Shown here: piece after piece, positions 1 to 8,252 of the stretch
How positions within the stretch are numbered: the stretch's first letter is position 1
How the letters are laid out: each line of letters begins with the position of its first letter
Origin: Halospeciosus flavus
GTDB taxonomy: Archaea > Halobacteriota > Halobacteria > Halobacteriales > Halobacteriaceae
Direction: 5' to 3'
Assembly (NCBI RefSeq): GCF_029814175.1
Contig: NZ_CP122312.1
Span: 1,488,001-1,552,000 of the forward strand
Length of the DNA: 64,000 nucleotides
Notes under the pieces: model-generated
What the model was told of the DNA's origin: nothing
The model's input: only the letters and a program-made list of their open reading frames with translations
Databases searched by the model: none
Position numbers and translations under genes: made by a program

Positions 1-378
1 GTCGACCAGTGCGTCGTCGGGGAGCGTCACGTGCTCGTGGACGTGGCGGCGACGGTGGGTGGACTCGGTCTCGACGACGTGTTCGGCGTCGATCCGGAGT
101 ACGCCCTCCTCGACGGTCAGGTCGAGTTCCTCCTTCTCGAAGCCAGGGAGGTCGGCGACCAGCGTGTAGGCGTCGTCGGCGGCGTGCCAGTCGAGGGCCA
201 CCTCGGCGGTGTCGGCGCCGACGGGTGTGGACCCCTCGTAGCCGTGGTCGGTCGACCCGTGGTCGAGGCGGTTCTCGTCGGTCGCGACGGGCGCGCCCCA
301 CCGGGACTGCATACAGCGCATCATCCGTTCCATCTGTTCGAACGTGCGGTCCATCTCGTCGAAGGTGCGACGGCTCAT
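1..378 (-). CDS. Hsp20/alpha-crystallin family small heat shock protein, 3' end cut by window edge
   Basis: The 126 visible codons begin at an ATG (complement of 376-378) and run off the left edge. The N-terminus is a Met- and Arg-rich segment with MERMMRCMQ, followed by a beta-sandwich region with DLPGFEKEELDLTVEEGVL, which is the typical start of an alpha-crystallin domain. Proteins of this family bind unfolding clients without ATP. The usual length is about 140-160 residues, so only the last strands and the C-terminal tail are missing. It is divergent from the peptidase gene that follows, with about 110 bases between them. Family assignment is secure; client range is unknown. Confidence 0.85.
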   Translation of the reverse strand, partial: MSRRTFDEMDRTFEQMERMMRCMQSRWGAPVATDENRLDHGSTDHGYEGSTPVGADTAEVALDWHAADDAYTLVADLPGFEKEELDLTVEEGVLRIDAEHVVETESTHRRRHVHEHVTLPDDALVD

Positions 379-490
379 CGTGTAATCACCGAGTGGTATA
401 GAGGCGTCGTGAGGAGATAACCGTGCCGAGCGCACCGCTAGCACGGGTTCGGAGGGGAGGACTAATGGTGACCGACGAGAATCCCCGAGT

Positions 491-1591
491 ATGACGTCGT
501 TCGAAGCGCGGACGCGGGAGTGTCAGCGTCAGTTGGCGGACGACGAGGCGCTCGTCCTGTTCCCGAGCCCCAACTGCTACTACCTCGGTGGCTTCGACGA
601 GGAACCCGGCGAACGTCACTTCTTCCTCTTCGTCCCCTCGAGCGGTGACCCCGCGTTCGTCGTCCCGGAACTCTACGCCGAACAGGTACAGACATCGACG
701 TGGGTCGAAGACGTGCGGACGTGGGCCGACGACGAGGACCCACTCGAAGTCGTCCGCGAGGTCGCCGCCGACCTCGACGTCGCCGACGCGCACCTCTTGC
801 TCGACGCGACGATGTGGGCACGGTTCGTCCTCGACCTCCAGCGGGCGCTCCCCGACGCGACGGTCGGACTCGCCGACGAGGTGCTCACGGCACTCCGAGT
901 CCGCAAGGACGAACACGAACTTGACGCCCTCCGCGAAGCGGCCGACGTGGCCGACGCCGTCGTCGAGGGGGTCCGCGACCTGGGCGCCGACGCGGTCGGG
1001 ATGACCGAGCGAGAACTCGCCCGCGACGTCGAGTCACGACTCTACGAGCACGGCGCCGAGACCCTCGCGTTCGACATTATCGTCGGGTCGGGACCGAACG
1101 GCGCACAGCCACACCACGGCGCCGGCGACCGAACCATCGAGTCGGGCGACCCCGTCGTCCTCGACTTCGGCGCGCGCGTCGACCACTACCCGAGCGACCA
1201 GACGCGCACCGTCGTCTTCGACGGCGACCCGCCGGCCGAGTTCGAGACGGTCCACGAGACGGTCCGCGAGGCCCAGAACGCGGCCGTCTCCATCGTCGAA
1301 CCCGGCGTCGAGGCGCAGGAAGTCGACGCCGTCGCCCGGAGCGTGATCGAGGACGCGGGCTACGGCGAGCAGTTCGTGCACCGGACCGGCCACGGCGTCG
1401 GCCTGGAGGTCCACGAGAGCCCCTACATCGTCGACGGCAACGACCGCGAACTCGAACCGGGGATGGTGTTCAGCGTCGAACCCGGTATCTACCTCGACGG
1501 CGAGTTCGGCGTCCGCATCGAGGACCTCGTCGTCGTCACCGAAGACGGCCACGAACGGCTGAACACGACGCCCCGCGGGTGGCGAGTGTAG
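491..1591 (+). CDS. M24 family Xaa-Pro dipeptidase/aminopeptidase
   Basis: A 366-residue pita-bread metallopeptidase. An N-terminal creatinase-like domain (about 1-135) precedes the catalytic domain. All five expected metal ligands are present: D225 in VVLDFGA, D236 in SDQTRT, H301 in GHGVGLEVHE, E330 in SVEPGIY and E344 in RIEDLVV. The family removes or cleaves residues before proline in peptides, in the cytoplasm. The ATG chosen is the first in frame and gives the normal family length. This protein is a useful contrast to the ligand-less relative at 29007-30083. Exact substrate preference cannot be read from sequence. Confidence 0.9.
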   Translation: MTSFEARTRECQRQLADDEALVLFPSPNCYYLGGFDEEPGERHFFLFVPSSGDPAFVVPELYAEQVQTSTWVEDVRTWADDEDPLEVVREVAADLDVADAHLLLDATMWARFVLDLQRALPDATVGLADEVLTALRVRKDEHELDALREAADVADAVVEGVRDLGADAVGMTERELARDVESRLYEHGAETLAFDIIVGSGPNGAQPHHGAGDRTIESGDPVVLDFGARVDHYPSDQTRTVVFDGDPPAEFETVHETVREAQNAAVSIVEPGVEAQEVDAVARSVIEDAGYGEQFVHRTGHGVGLEVHESPYIVDGNDRELEPGMVFSVEPGIYLDGEFGVRIEDLVVVTEDGHERLNTTPRGWRV

Positions 1592-1645
1592 GGGACGTCC
1601 GGGTCGGCGACCAGTTTCTTCGCCCGCGCCCACGAACGTCGGGAC

Positions 1646-2086
1646 GTGACCCGACTCGAAGACACCCACATCGAGAACCGCCAGCGCGTCCAACCGAACC
1701 ATGCGAACAACTACGGGACCGTCCACGGCGGGAACGTGATGAAGTGGATGGACGAGATCGGTGCGATGTCGGCGATGCGCCTCGCCGGCGAGACCTGCGT
1801 GACCGCCAACATCGACGAGATGGACTTCATCAGGCCCGTCCCGGTCGGCGACACCGTCCTCGTCGAGTCCTACGTCTACGACACCGGGCGGACGAGCGTG
1901 AAGGTCCGACTCCGCGCCTCGCGTGAGGAACCCCGGACCGGCGAGCGCGAGCGGACCACCGAGTCACGTTTCGTCTTCGTCGCCATCGGCGACGACGGCA
2001 CTCCGGTCGAGGTGCCCGACCTCCAGGTCGAGACCGACGAGGAGCGTCGACTCCAGCAGGAAGCGCTCGACGCAGCCGGGGAGTGA
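1646..2086 (+). CDS. Acyl-CoA thioesterase, hotdog fold (BFIT/BACH type)
   Basis: A 146-residue single hotdog-domain protein starting with GTG. NYGTVHGGNVMKWMDE carries the HGG loop and conserved acidic residue of the acyl-CoA thioesterase (ACOT/YciA-like) group, and the strand TANIDEMDFIRPVPVGD is also typical. It would hydrolyse acyl-CoA to free acid and CoA. Such single-domain proteins oligomerise to form active sites. It lies 54 bases after the peptidase gene on the same strand. The family is clear; chain-length preference is not. Confidence 0.85.
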   Translation: MTRLEDTHIENRQRVQPNHANNYGTVHGGNVMKWMDEIGAMSAMRLAGETCVTANIDEMDFIRPVPVGDTVLVESYVYDTGRTSVKVRLRASREEPRTGERERTTESRFVFVAIGDDGTPVEVPDLQVETDEERRLQQEALDAAGE

Positions 2087-2139
2087 TATATTCACTTTCG
2101 AGAGTGGTTAGATTTAATATGTGTCAGCGTATAGAATGG

Positions 2140-2270
2140 AGTGGCACGTGCGGAGTTGCCCACCCACGTGCCCGATGGCTGCCCACACGCTCCTCTCCCC
2201 GGGAGCACCCACCCTTCCTTCTTGGCGGGGAGGCGACGGGTCTTTGACCCGCGCCGATGAACCCCCGTCT
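2140..2270 (+). promoter_or_regulatory. Possible structured 5' leader of the phosphatase gene
   Basis: A TATA-like stretch (GATTTAATAT, 2111-2120) predicts transcription from about 2140, leaving about 130 bases before the phosphatase ATG. That leader has three inverted repeats: GGCACGTG (2143-2150) with CACGTGCC (2165-2172), GCTCC with GGAGC (about 2190-2207), and CGGGTC (2237-2242) with GACCCG (2246-2251). Haloarchaeal transcripts are often leaderless, so a structured leader would be unusual. The same bases are open in frame with the downstream gene from a GTG at 2121, so an N-terminal extension cannot be excluded. Confidence 0.35.
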
Positions 2271-2939
2271 ATGACACCGCCGCTCGCAGTCGACATCGAC
2301 GGGACGTTGAGTCGACCCGACCGCTCCATCGACGGCCGCGTCCTCGACGTCCTGCGCGAGTGGGAGGCGCCGGTCGTCGTCGCGACCGGGAAAGCCCTCC
2401 CCTACCCCATCGCCCTCTGTGACTACGCCGGCATCGACCAGAACGTCGTCGCCGAGAACGGCGGCGTCGCCTACGTCCAAGACGATCTCGTCTTCCACGG
2501 CGACCGGGAGGCGGCACAGGACGTCGTCGACGAGTACCGCGCCCGTGGCCACGAGGTCGGGTGGGGACCGGTCGACCTGGTCAACCGCTGGCGCGAGACG
2601 GAGATCGCGGTCGACCGGGAGTCCCCGCTCGGACCGCTCCAGGAGATCGCCGAGAAGCGCGGGCTGGAGGTCGTCGACACCGGCTTCGCCTACCACGTGA
2701 AGGAACCGGGGCTGAGCAAGGGGAAGGCGCTGATCTCGGTGGCCGACTCCCTCGGCCACGAGTTGACCGACTTCGTCGCGGTCGGCGACTCCGCGAACGA
2801 CGAGTCGATGCTCGCGGAGGTCGGGACGGGGTACGCCGTCGCGAACGCCGACGACCGCGCGAAGGCCGCGGCCGACGTCGTCGTCGAAGCGGAGTACGCC
2901 GACGGCTTCCTCGCCGCCGTCGAGCGGATACTGGAGTGA
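2271..2939 (+). CDS. Phosphoglycolate phosphatase, archaeal HAD-IIB type
   Basis: A 222-residue HAD phosphatase. Motif I is AVDIDGTLSRPD near the N-terminus (nucleophile and acid/base Asp). SKGKAL supplies the motif III Lys, and FVAVGDSANDESML supplies the motif IV Asp residues. It has the alpha/beta Cof-type (IIB) cap of the Thermoplasma TA0175-like phosphoglycolate phosphatases, which dephosphorylate 2-phosphoglycolate. The ATG at 2271 was chosen because it lies just before motif I and gives the usual family length. A longer in-frame start at 2121 would add 50 residues of non-family character. Substrate is by family. Confidence 0.85.
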   Translation: MTPPLAVDIDGTLSRPDRSIDGRVLDVLREWEAPVVVATGKALPYPIALCDYAGIDQNVVAENGGVAYVQDDLVFHGDREAAQDVVDEYRARGHEVGWGPVDLVNRWRETEIAVDRESPLGPLQEIAEKRGLEVVDTGFAYHVKEPGLSKGKALISVADSLGHELTDFVAVGDSANDESMLAEVGTGYAVANADDRAKAAADVVVEAEYADGFLAAVERILE

Positions 2940-2984
2940 GCGTCGGTCGGTCGGTTTTTGTGCGTCTCGGTCCACCACCGAGGC

Positions 2985-3995
2985 ATGGACGTACCGGAGG
3001 TCGTCTCGTCCCTCGACAGCGAGTCGATTCGGGTGGTCACTCTCCCCGACGGGAGCGTCGACCGCCGCTACGCCGTCGAGGACAACGAGGGGACCGTCGA
3101 GAGCAGGGAGACGTTCGGCCGACGCATCGCCTCGGGAACGGCGAAGTCGTTCATGACCGAACACCTGCGGACCGACCCCGGCGGACAGGCGGTCAACGCG
3201 GCCAAACAGGCTCACGCACTCGGCGACGACGTAACGCTCCTCGGGCATCTCGACGACCCAGTCCTCGACGAACTCGACGTCGAGGGGTTCTCGATGGGCG
3301 AACCGGCGGACGTCCGCATCTACGAGTTCGAGGACGGGGCGGTGATGATGACCGACGAGTCGCCGGACATCCAGACCTGGACGCTCGACGAACTCCGAGC
3401 GGTGGTGTCGCTCGACTACTTCGCGGCCGCCGACGCCGTCGTCTGGACCAACTGGGCCTCGGTGAACAACACGACCGAGGCCCTCGAAGCGCTCGGTGCG
3501 GCGGACATCGACGGCAACGTGTTCGTCTGTGACCCCGGCGACGTGACCATCCGCGACCCCGACACGATTCCGGACCTCGCCGGCGCCCTCGCGACCCTCG
3601 AAGACTCCTTCGACGTGGTGTTGAGCGCCAACCGGGCGGAGACACGCTACATCGCCGACGCGCTCGACGTCACCACCCTGGACGACTCCTCGTGTGTGCG
3701 CGCGCTCCGCGACGAACTCGGTATCACGGGCGTCGTCATCCACGCCTCGGACTACGCCGTCGCCGCCCGCACCGACGAGACGCTGAACGTCCCGAACGTC
3801 GAGGTCGACGAGCAGGCACGCTACATGGGCGGGGGCGACCGCTTCAGCGCCGCACTCGCCCACGGCCTCGGCGCCGGGTGGCCGTGGCACGCCGCACTCG
3901 CGCTCGGGAACCTCGCGGCGTCCTACTACATCGAGTACGGCGAGACCCCGAGCACCGACGACCTCCGAGAGGAGTACGGAGCCACTACCCTTTAA
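2985..3995 (+). CDS. PfkB/ribokinase family carbohydrate kinase
   Basis: A 336-residue protein with PfkB signatures: DPGGQAVNAAKQAHALGDDV in the N-terminal third, and MGGGDRFSAALAHGLGAG near residues 282-299, where the Asp is the catalytic base. It would phosphorylate a sugar or related small molecule with ATP. The N-terminal part is more divergent than in the kinase at 18001-18963. It starts 45 bases after the phosphatase gene on the same strand and may be co-transcribed. The ATG at 2985 is preferred over an upstream GTG (2958). The substrate is not assignable. Confidence 0.8.
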   Translation: MDVPEVVSSLDSESIRVVTLPDGSVDRRYAVEDNEGTVESRETFGRRIASGTAKSFMTEHLRTDPGGQAVNAAKQAHALGDDVTLLGHLDDPVLDELDVEGFSMGEPADVRIYEFEDGAVMMTDESPDIQTWTLDELRAVVSLDYFAAADAVVWTNWASVNNTTEALEALGAADIDGNVFVCDPGDVTIRDPDTIPDLAGALATLEDSFDVVLSANRAETRYIADALDVTTLDDSSCVRALRDELGITGVVIHASDYAVAARTDETLNVPNVEVDEQARYMGGGDRFSAALAHGLGAGWPWHAALALGNLAASYYIEYGETPSTDDLREEYGATTL

Positions 3996-4022
3996 TTTAT
4001 ACAGAGGTGATATGCAATCAAT

Positions 4023-5273
4023 ATGGACCAGCTACTCCTCCTCGGAGGGGTCTCCTTACCCGGAACGTTCGCCGAACTGTCGACGTACGCCCTCGCGCTC
4101 GCCCTCGGGTTGTTCGTCGGTCTCGAGCGGGAGTGGGCCGACCGGTTCCTCGGCGCGCAGGTCTTCCCCATCGCCTGCCTGCTCGGAGCGCTGGGGGCGA
4201 GCGCGGGGTCGACGCTCCTCCTCGGGGCGACCGGAACCCTCGTCTTGCTCCACGCCGGCGCGCTGACCGTCCGCGGGTCGGTCGCCGGCGACGACGAAGT
4301 GTTGCTCACCTCGGCCGCGCTCGTCCTCGTCTTCGTCGTCGGGGCGCTCGTCGGTCTCGGGCGACCGTTCGCGGGCATCTCCGCGACCGTCGCGACGTCG
4401 TTCCTGCTCCTGCTCGAAGACGAACTCGGCGCGTTCGCCGACAGTCTGACCGACGAGGAGATCGAGAGCGCGGCCCAACTCGCGTTGCTCGCGTTCGTCC
4501 TCTACCCGGTGCTCCCCGACCACCCGATCCTGGGGGTGAACCCGCGCGACGCGTGGATCCTGATGGTCGCCATCGGCGCGCTCGGGTTCGTCAACTACGC
4601 CGTGATGCAGTACTACGACAGCGGCGGCCTCGCGCTCACCGGCTTCGTCGGCGGACTCGTCTCCTCGACGGCCGCCATCGCCTCGGTCGGGTCCCGGTTC
4701 GGTGACGGGGACTCCGGTGCCGTCCGGACCGTCGTCGGTATCGTCCTCCTCGCGAACGCCGCGATGCTCGTCCGCAACATCGGTCTCGTCGTCCTCGTCG
4801 TCCCCGAGATGGCGGCGACCGTGACCCCGCCGCTCGTCGCCGCCGGCGTCGTCGCGGTGATCGCCGCCGTCTTCGTCGCCGACTGGAACGAGTCCATCGA
4901 CATGGAGTTCGAGGAACCGTTCGAACTCGAACGCGCCGTGAAGTTCGGCGTCCTGTTCGCGGGCGTCCTCGCCATCTCGAGTCTCGCGCGAACGTACGTC
5001 GGCTCTTCCGCCTTCGTCCTCACGAACGTCCTCGCGGGCGCGGTCTCCAGTGCCTCCGCGACGACCGCGGCCGTGACCCTCCTCGAAGCCGGGAAGATCG
5101 ACGTCGGCACCGCGGCGCTGAGCATCCTCGGCTCCTCGGCCGCGAGTATCTTCGTGAAGGTCGGACTCGTCTCCTCGATGGACAGCGACCTCGTCAAACC
5201 GGTCGGGGCCGCGAGCGTCGGACTCGCCGTCGTCGGTGGGCTCGCCTACGGCGGTCTCCTCTTCTTCGTCTGA
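4023..5273 (+). CDS. MgtC/SapB family membrane protein with C-terminal DUF4010 region
   Basis: A 416-residue multi-spanning protein. The N-terminal MgtC/SapB domain has LALGLFVGLEREW, and the rest is a run of hydrophobic helices with the DUF4010 arrangement, separated by an acidic cytoplasmic loop (EDELGAFADSLTDEEIES). Members are implicated in Mg2+ homeostasis or inhibition of ATPases, but this two-domain form has no established role. An AT-rich stretch (CCCTTTAATTTATAC) lies 20-30 bases before the ATG and overlaps the end of the kinase gene, so it probably has its own promoter. It converges on the small zinc-protein gene downstream. Confidence 0.85.
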   Translation: MDQLLLLGGVSLPGTFAELSTYALALALGLFVGLEREWADRFLGAQVFPIACLLGALGASAGSTLLLGATGTLVLLHAGALTVRGSVAGDDEVLLTSAALVLVFVVGALVGLGRPFAGISATVATSFLLLLEDELGAFADSLTDEEIESAAQLALLAFVLYPVLPDHPILGVNPRDAWILMVAIGALGFVNYAVMQYYDSGGLALTGFVGGLVSSTAAIASVGSRFGDGDSGAVRTVVGIVLLANAAMLVRNIGLVVLVVPEMAATVTPPLVAAGVVAVIAAVFVADWNESIDMEFEEPFELERAVKFGVLFAGVLAISSLARTYVGSSAFVLTNVLAGAVSSASATTAAVTLLEAGKIDVGTAALSILGSSAASIFVKVGLVSSMDSDLVKPVGAASVGLAVVGGLAYGGLLFFV

Positions 5274-5380
5274 ACGGCCACCGACTCGACGTCGTTTTCG
5301 ACGCCGTCGCTACGGCTCACGCTTCTTCGACGAGCGAACCACTCACGGCTCTCGTGGACAGAAAGTGAACGGAGAAGGGA

Positions 5381-5400
5381 CGGTGGGCGGGTGCCCACCG
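5381..5400. terminator. Hairpin between convergent genes
   Basis: A perfect 8-bp inverted repeat, CGGTGGGC (5381-5388) and GCCCACCG (5393-5400), with a 4-base loop. It lies in the 196-base gap between the convergent MgtC-like and zinc-protein genes. No long T-tract follows on either strand, so termination is only inferred from the position. The rest of the gap shows no gene. Confidence 0.35.
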
Positions 5401-5469
5401 AGGATGACAGCCAGCAGCGAGTGACGGCCGAGGGACGGGCCGTCGAGGAAATCGTCGACGGAGACCGCC

Positions 5470-5679
5470 TCAGATCGCGTCGCCGAGGTCGATCTCACCG
5501 TCGAACGCCGCGCGAGTGTGTCCGTTACGGCGCTCGACGCTGTTGGTGCAGTCGGGACAGCCGTACACCTCGTTTTCGTTGTTCCCGAACACCTTGCGCC
5601 AGCGGGACGTGACGGTCGAGCCACATTCCTGACAGCGGTTCTTCTCGCTCGGCGTGGTCGTGGTTTCGACAGGGTTCAT
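5470..5679 (-). CDS. Small haloarchaeal zinc-finger protein (DUF7563-like)
   Basis: A 69-residue protein with two CxxC knuckles about 23 residues apart: NRCQECGSTV and YGCPDCTNS, flanking RKVFGNNENEVYG. This pattern recurs in very short haloarchaeal proteins of unknown function and predicts one zinc ion. The ATG at 5679 was chosen. An ATG at 5736 would add 19 basic residues, but it sits too close to the AT-rich TATA-like stretch near 5745-5757 to be an obvious leaderless start. It converges with the MgtC-like gene. Role unknown; perhaps nucleic-acid or protein binding. Confidence 0.7.
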   Translation of the reverse strand: MNPVETTTTPSEKNRCQECGSTVTSRWRKVFGNNENEVYGCPDCTNSVERRNGHTRAAFDGEIDLGDAI

Positions 5680-5736
5680 GGTCTTGGGGGAAGTCGCCGA
5701 CGGCGTTCGTCGGCGGCGCGTTCGCACTTGATTCAT

Positions 5737-6007
5737 ACACCACCCAATGTAATAAATTTACTCGCCAATTGTACGTAAACTACACTCGGAACAGTTTCCA
5801 CACACTCCGGAATTTGTGCAGATGGCCGACAACCTTAATGTGTTAGGTGAGTTAATTCAATCTGTGACGCGTCGGAATAATACCTCGCGGTCCCACGGTG
5901 CGGACGAAGCCGACCGTCGGCAGCCCGACGCGCACTCGAACGACCCGACACTCCGCACACCCGACCGGCCGCGTACGACCGCGAGCAACTCCCTCAGGTG
6001 ACCCACA
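5737..6007. other. AT-rich divergent intergenic region
   Basis: 271 bases without a convincing gene. AT-rich patches near 5739-5775 and 5808-5875 stand out from the GC-rich surroundings. They include TATA-like stretches on both strands and probably serve the small zinc-protein gene on one side and the small HTH-like gene on the other. No tRNA, clear repeat or operator palindrome was found. Confidence 0.4.
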
Positions 6008-6250
6008 ATGCCAAGCCGTCGCGACCTACCCAGTGACCCCAGCGTCGACACGTACGAACTGCTCTACGACCAGTACAACTGGTCGATCCGGGAGATCGTC
6101 GACCACGTCGACGACACGACGTACAACCGGGTCCGCAACGCCCTACAGGACGCGGGCTACGACACCTCCGACCGGAACCGCGGTCCGGTCGACGGGCTCG
6201 CCCGCCAACTGTGGGAGATGGACCCCGACGAACTCGGAAGCGAAGCGTAA
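6008..6250 (+). CDS. Small uncharacterised protein with HTH-like segment
   Basis: An 80-residue protein. The segment NWSIREIVDHVDDTTYNRVR looks like a helix-turn-helix (a helix, a short turn with DDTTYN, then a recognition-type helix), followed by an acidic tail. It has good haloarchaeal codon use and an ATG start, so it is likely real. I do not recognise a named family. It sits between small zinc and RecA-fold-like genes and could be a small DNA-binding protein, but that is inference. Confidence 0.5.
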   Translation: MPSRRDLPSDPSVDTYELLYDQYNWSIREIVDHVDDTTYNRVRNALQDAGYDTSDRNRGPVDGLARQLWEMDPDELGSEA

Positions 6251-6333
6251 GCCGAACTGCCGCTGGCTGTCGTCTATCCCCTTTCTCCCGTCGGCCGCAA
6301 TAATTATGCCCGTCAGTCGACCACAACGTAATC

Positions 6334-6876
6334 GTGAGTGACGACTCCCCCCGCGGTGCTGACGCGACGCTCGTCGTCGGTGCAGACGAAGTCGCCCACG
6401 AGCGGGCCTGTCGACACCTCGTCGGCGAGGAGACCGGGGACTGTCTCCGCGTCACGACCGACGAGTCGGACGCACACGTCTGTACGGAGGCGATTCCGGC
6501 GTTCGAGGACGGCGTCGTCTTCGGCGACATGGAACTGACAGAGGTCGGCGTCGCCTTCTCGGAGGCAGTCGGGAACTACGACTCCGCCGGCGAGGAGACA
6601 CTCCAGGTCTGTCTGGACGGACTCCCACACGTCGAGGAGGACCCGGCCCGCGAGGCGCTGTTTCGCTTCCTCCACGCCGCCATCGCTCGCGTCCGGACGG
6701 TCGGCGGCGAGTGCCACGCCCACCTCGACGCCAGTGCGTCGACGGAACTCGTCCACGTCGTCGAACCGCTGTTCGACACGGTACTCGAAGTCGAGAACGA
6801 AGCCGAGGGGAGCGAGGACGTCGTCGGCGCCGCTCGCGCGTGGTCGGAACTCGACGCCGAACCGACGCGCATCTAG
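6334..6876 (+). CDS. Haloarchaeal KaiC/RecA-fold-like protein (DUF7504-like), no Walker motifs
   Basis: A 180-residue acidic protein starting with GTG; an AATAATTATG TATA-like stretch lies about 30 bases upstream. Alternating strands and helices (TLVVGADEVAHERACRHLV, then LRVTTDES) resemble the haloarchaeal family of RecA/KaiC-like proteins that have lost the P-loop. No GKT/GKS motif is visible. The last residues overlap the stop of the opposite zinc-ribbon gene (6873-6876). A second member-like gene lies at 7496-8185. The family is suspected rather than certain; function unknown. Confidence 0.55.
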   Translation: MSDDSPRGADATLVVGADEVAHERACRHLVGEETGDCLRVTTDESDAHVCTEAIPAFEDGVVFGDMELTEVGVAFSEAVGNYDSAGEETLQVCLDGLPHVEEDPAREALFRFLHAAIARVRTVGGECHAHLDASASTELVHVVEPLFDTVLEVENEAEGSEDVVGAARAWSELDAEPTRI

Positions 6877-7007
6877 AGGTCGCGCGGTCCGAACGTGACC
6901 CCGCAGTCGACACACTCGTAGTCGCCGATTCCCACTTTCTGGACCGCGTCGCTGTCGCCACACGTCGGACAGTGGATGTCGCGGACGTTCACGACGTCGT
7001 CTACCAC
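6873..7007 (-). CDS. Small CPxCG zinc-ribbon protein
   Basis: A 39-44 residue protein with a compact zinc ribbon: HCPTCGDSDA then YECVDCGVTF, i.e. two CxxCG knuckles 16 residues apart. Starts possible are GTG at 7007 (44 residues) or GTG at 6992 (39 residues). It lies 26 bases after the 107-residue gene on the same strand and is probably co-transcribed. Its stop overlaps the stop of the plus-strand gene by 3 bases. Such micro-zinc proteins are abundant in haloarchaea; individual roles are mostly unknown. Confidence 0.55.
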   Translation of the reverse strand: MVDDVVNVRDIHCPTCGDSDAVQKVGIGDYECVDCGVTFGPRDL

Positions 7008-7033
7008 GGCGACCGCAAAGAACGCGTCGGCGC

Positions 7034-7357
7034 TCAGGGGAGCAGTGACTTCAGCCAGTCGACGAGCCCCGTCCCACCCGACGTCCGCAACTCCTCGAGG
7101 ACCGGGTGGAGTTCGTTGAGCAGTTCCCGACGCGAGTCGAAGCGGTCCTTCCCCGTCCGGTCGAGCGCCTCGTCGAGGGGGACCGACCGTCCGCGTGCGT
7201 CGTAGGGGACGTCCGGGTTCCCGAGCGCCGCGACGATCTCGTCGTCCGTGGCGGGAAACGACAGGTCGGCCCCGTCGAGGTGTGCCTCGACGACGGGGAT
7301 TCCGAACGCGATCGTGTCCGGTTCCTCGTCGTCCGACTGGGGCGGCCGTGCAGCCAT
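7034..7357 (-). CDS. Uncharacterised acidic protein (DUF5789-like)
   Basis: A 107-residue protein. The central part (GIPVVEAHLDGADLSFPATD, then DEIVAALGNPDVPYDARG) resembles the haloarchaeal DUF5789 group, while the C-terminus (LLNELHPVLEELRTSGG) is helical. The ATG at 7357 was chosen; the frame stays open upstream but without family-like residues. It heads a probable two-gene unit with the zinc-ribbon gene and is divergent from the RecA-fold-like gene at 7496. No catalytic motif is visible; function unknown. Confidence 0.6.
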   Translation of the reverse strand: MAARPPQSDDEEPDTIAFGIPVVEAHLDGADLSFPATDDEIVAALGNPDVPYDARGRSVPLDEALDRTGKDRFDSRRELLNELHPVLEELRTSGGTGLVDWLKSLLP

Positions 7358-7460
7358 ATCCGAGTGTGTGTACTCGGGGATGGAAAGAACTGTGGTTCGG
7401 TCGGGAGGCGTGAAACCGGCGTGAATCCCCGCGAACCACTGGATTTCTCCCTGGCCGTGG

Positions 7461-7470
7461 GTTTTATATT
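7461..7470 (+). promoter_or_regulatory. TATA box for the gene at 7496
   Basis: GTTTTATATT at 7461-7470 is centred about 29 bases before the GTG at 7496. This fits a leaderless transcript and decides the start of that gene, which otherwise stays open far upstream. Confidence 0.55.
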
Positions 7471-7495
7471 TTCGGAGGACGACTATCAATTTAGA

Positions 7496-8185
7496 GTGTC
7501 AGTCTCAAAAATACAATTCCGGGGCGACGACGCACCTCTCGCGTTCGACGAGGTGTTGTCGCGGTTCAAGCGGTGCGGATGTAACCTGCTCGTGACGGGG
7601 GAGGTCGCGCAGGAGGTTACCGCACTCGCGAGCCGCCGGCTCATGGGTGCGCCGTTCGAAGACCGGAAACGGCTACTCGTACTGACCGACTCGGAGGCGA
7701 AGGGCGTCGGTGCTCACCTCCCGGGTGCTGCCGTCGCCGACGACGACAGTGTGAAGGTCGTCCGCCAGGAGATCAGCTCGCGCTCGGCCGCGACGCGCGC
7801 CGGGTCCGCGCCACAGAGTCGAACCGTCGGCTCAGATCTCCAGGCGCTCGAAGACGCGATCTCCGAGGGAATCTCGGAGTTCCAGATGGAGAGCGACGAC
7901 CTCGACCCCGCGGAGCTACGGTTGTCCGTCAACTCGCTGTACCCCCTCCTGGTCGAACACGACTACACGGAGGTCACGCGGTTCATCCGCCGCGTCGGCG
8001 ACATGGTCTCCGACGCCAACGGGATGGCACACTACCACCTGCCAGTCCCCGAGGGGTCCGAGACCGTCGAGTCCGTCGCGACGCTCTTCGACGCCCGCGT
8101 CGAACTCCGACGCAACGGTCCGAAGGCCGAACAGCGGTGGCACGTTCCCACCTACGGCCAGCAGACCAACTGGGTCGGTCTCTGA
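7496..8185 (+). CDS. Haloarchaeal KaiC/RecA-fold-like protein (DUF7504-like)
   Basis: A 229-residue protein from the GTG at 7496. CNLLVTGEVAQEVTALASRR then RKRLLVLTDSE matches the first strand, helix and second strand of the same fold as the protein at 6334-6876, but with TGEVAQEV where a P-loop would be. The C-terminal half has helices (LRLSVNSLYPLLVEHDY) and ends in an ordered strand region. No catalytic residues can be proposed. The frame extends upstream through the divergent gene, but codon character and the TATA box place the start here. Possibly a sensor or partner protein; this is inference. Confidence 0.6.
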   Translation: MSVSKIQFRGDDAPLAFDEVLSRFKRCGCNLLVTGEVAQEVTALASRRLMGAPFEDRKRLLVLTDSEAKGVGAHLPGAAVADDDSVKVVRQEISSRSAATRAGSAPQSRTVGSDLQALEDAISEGISEFQMESDDLDPAELRLSVNSLYPLLVEHDYTEVTRFIRRVGDMVSDANGMAHYHLPVPEGSETVESVATLFDARVELRRNGPKAEQRWHVPTYGQQTNWVGL

Positions 8186-8252
8186 CGGGAACCTTCGGTC
8201 TTGCGAGCCACCGGACGGTCGTCGACGACGGCCGCCCGGCCTACTCCGCCGC

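Noticed and set aside
2121-2270. N-terminal extension of the phosphatase from GTG 2121
   Set aside because: The extra residues have no family character, and the HAD motif normally begins within the first ten residues; kept only as an alternative.
2124-3890. A 588-residue minus-strand open frame
   Set aside because: Antisense to the phosphatase and PfkB genes, both with clear motifs; Arg/Val/Asp-rich composition is typical of a GC-rich shadow.
5816-6001. Short plus-strand frame before the small HTH-like gene
   Set aside because: It runs through an AT-rich promoter region and has no coding character.
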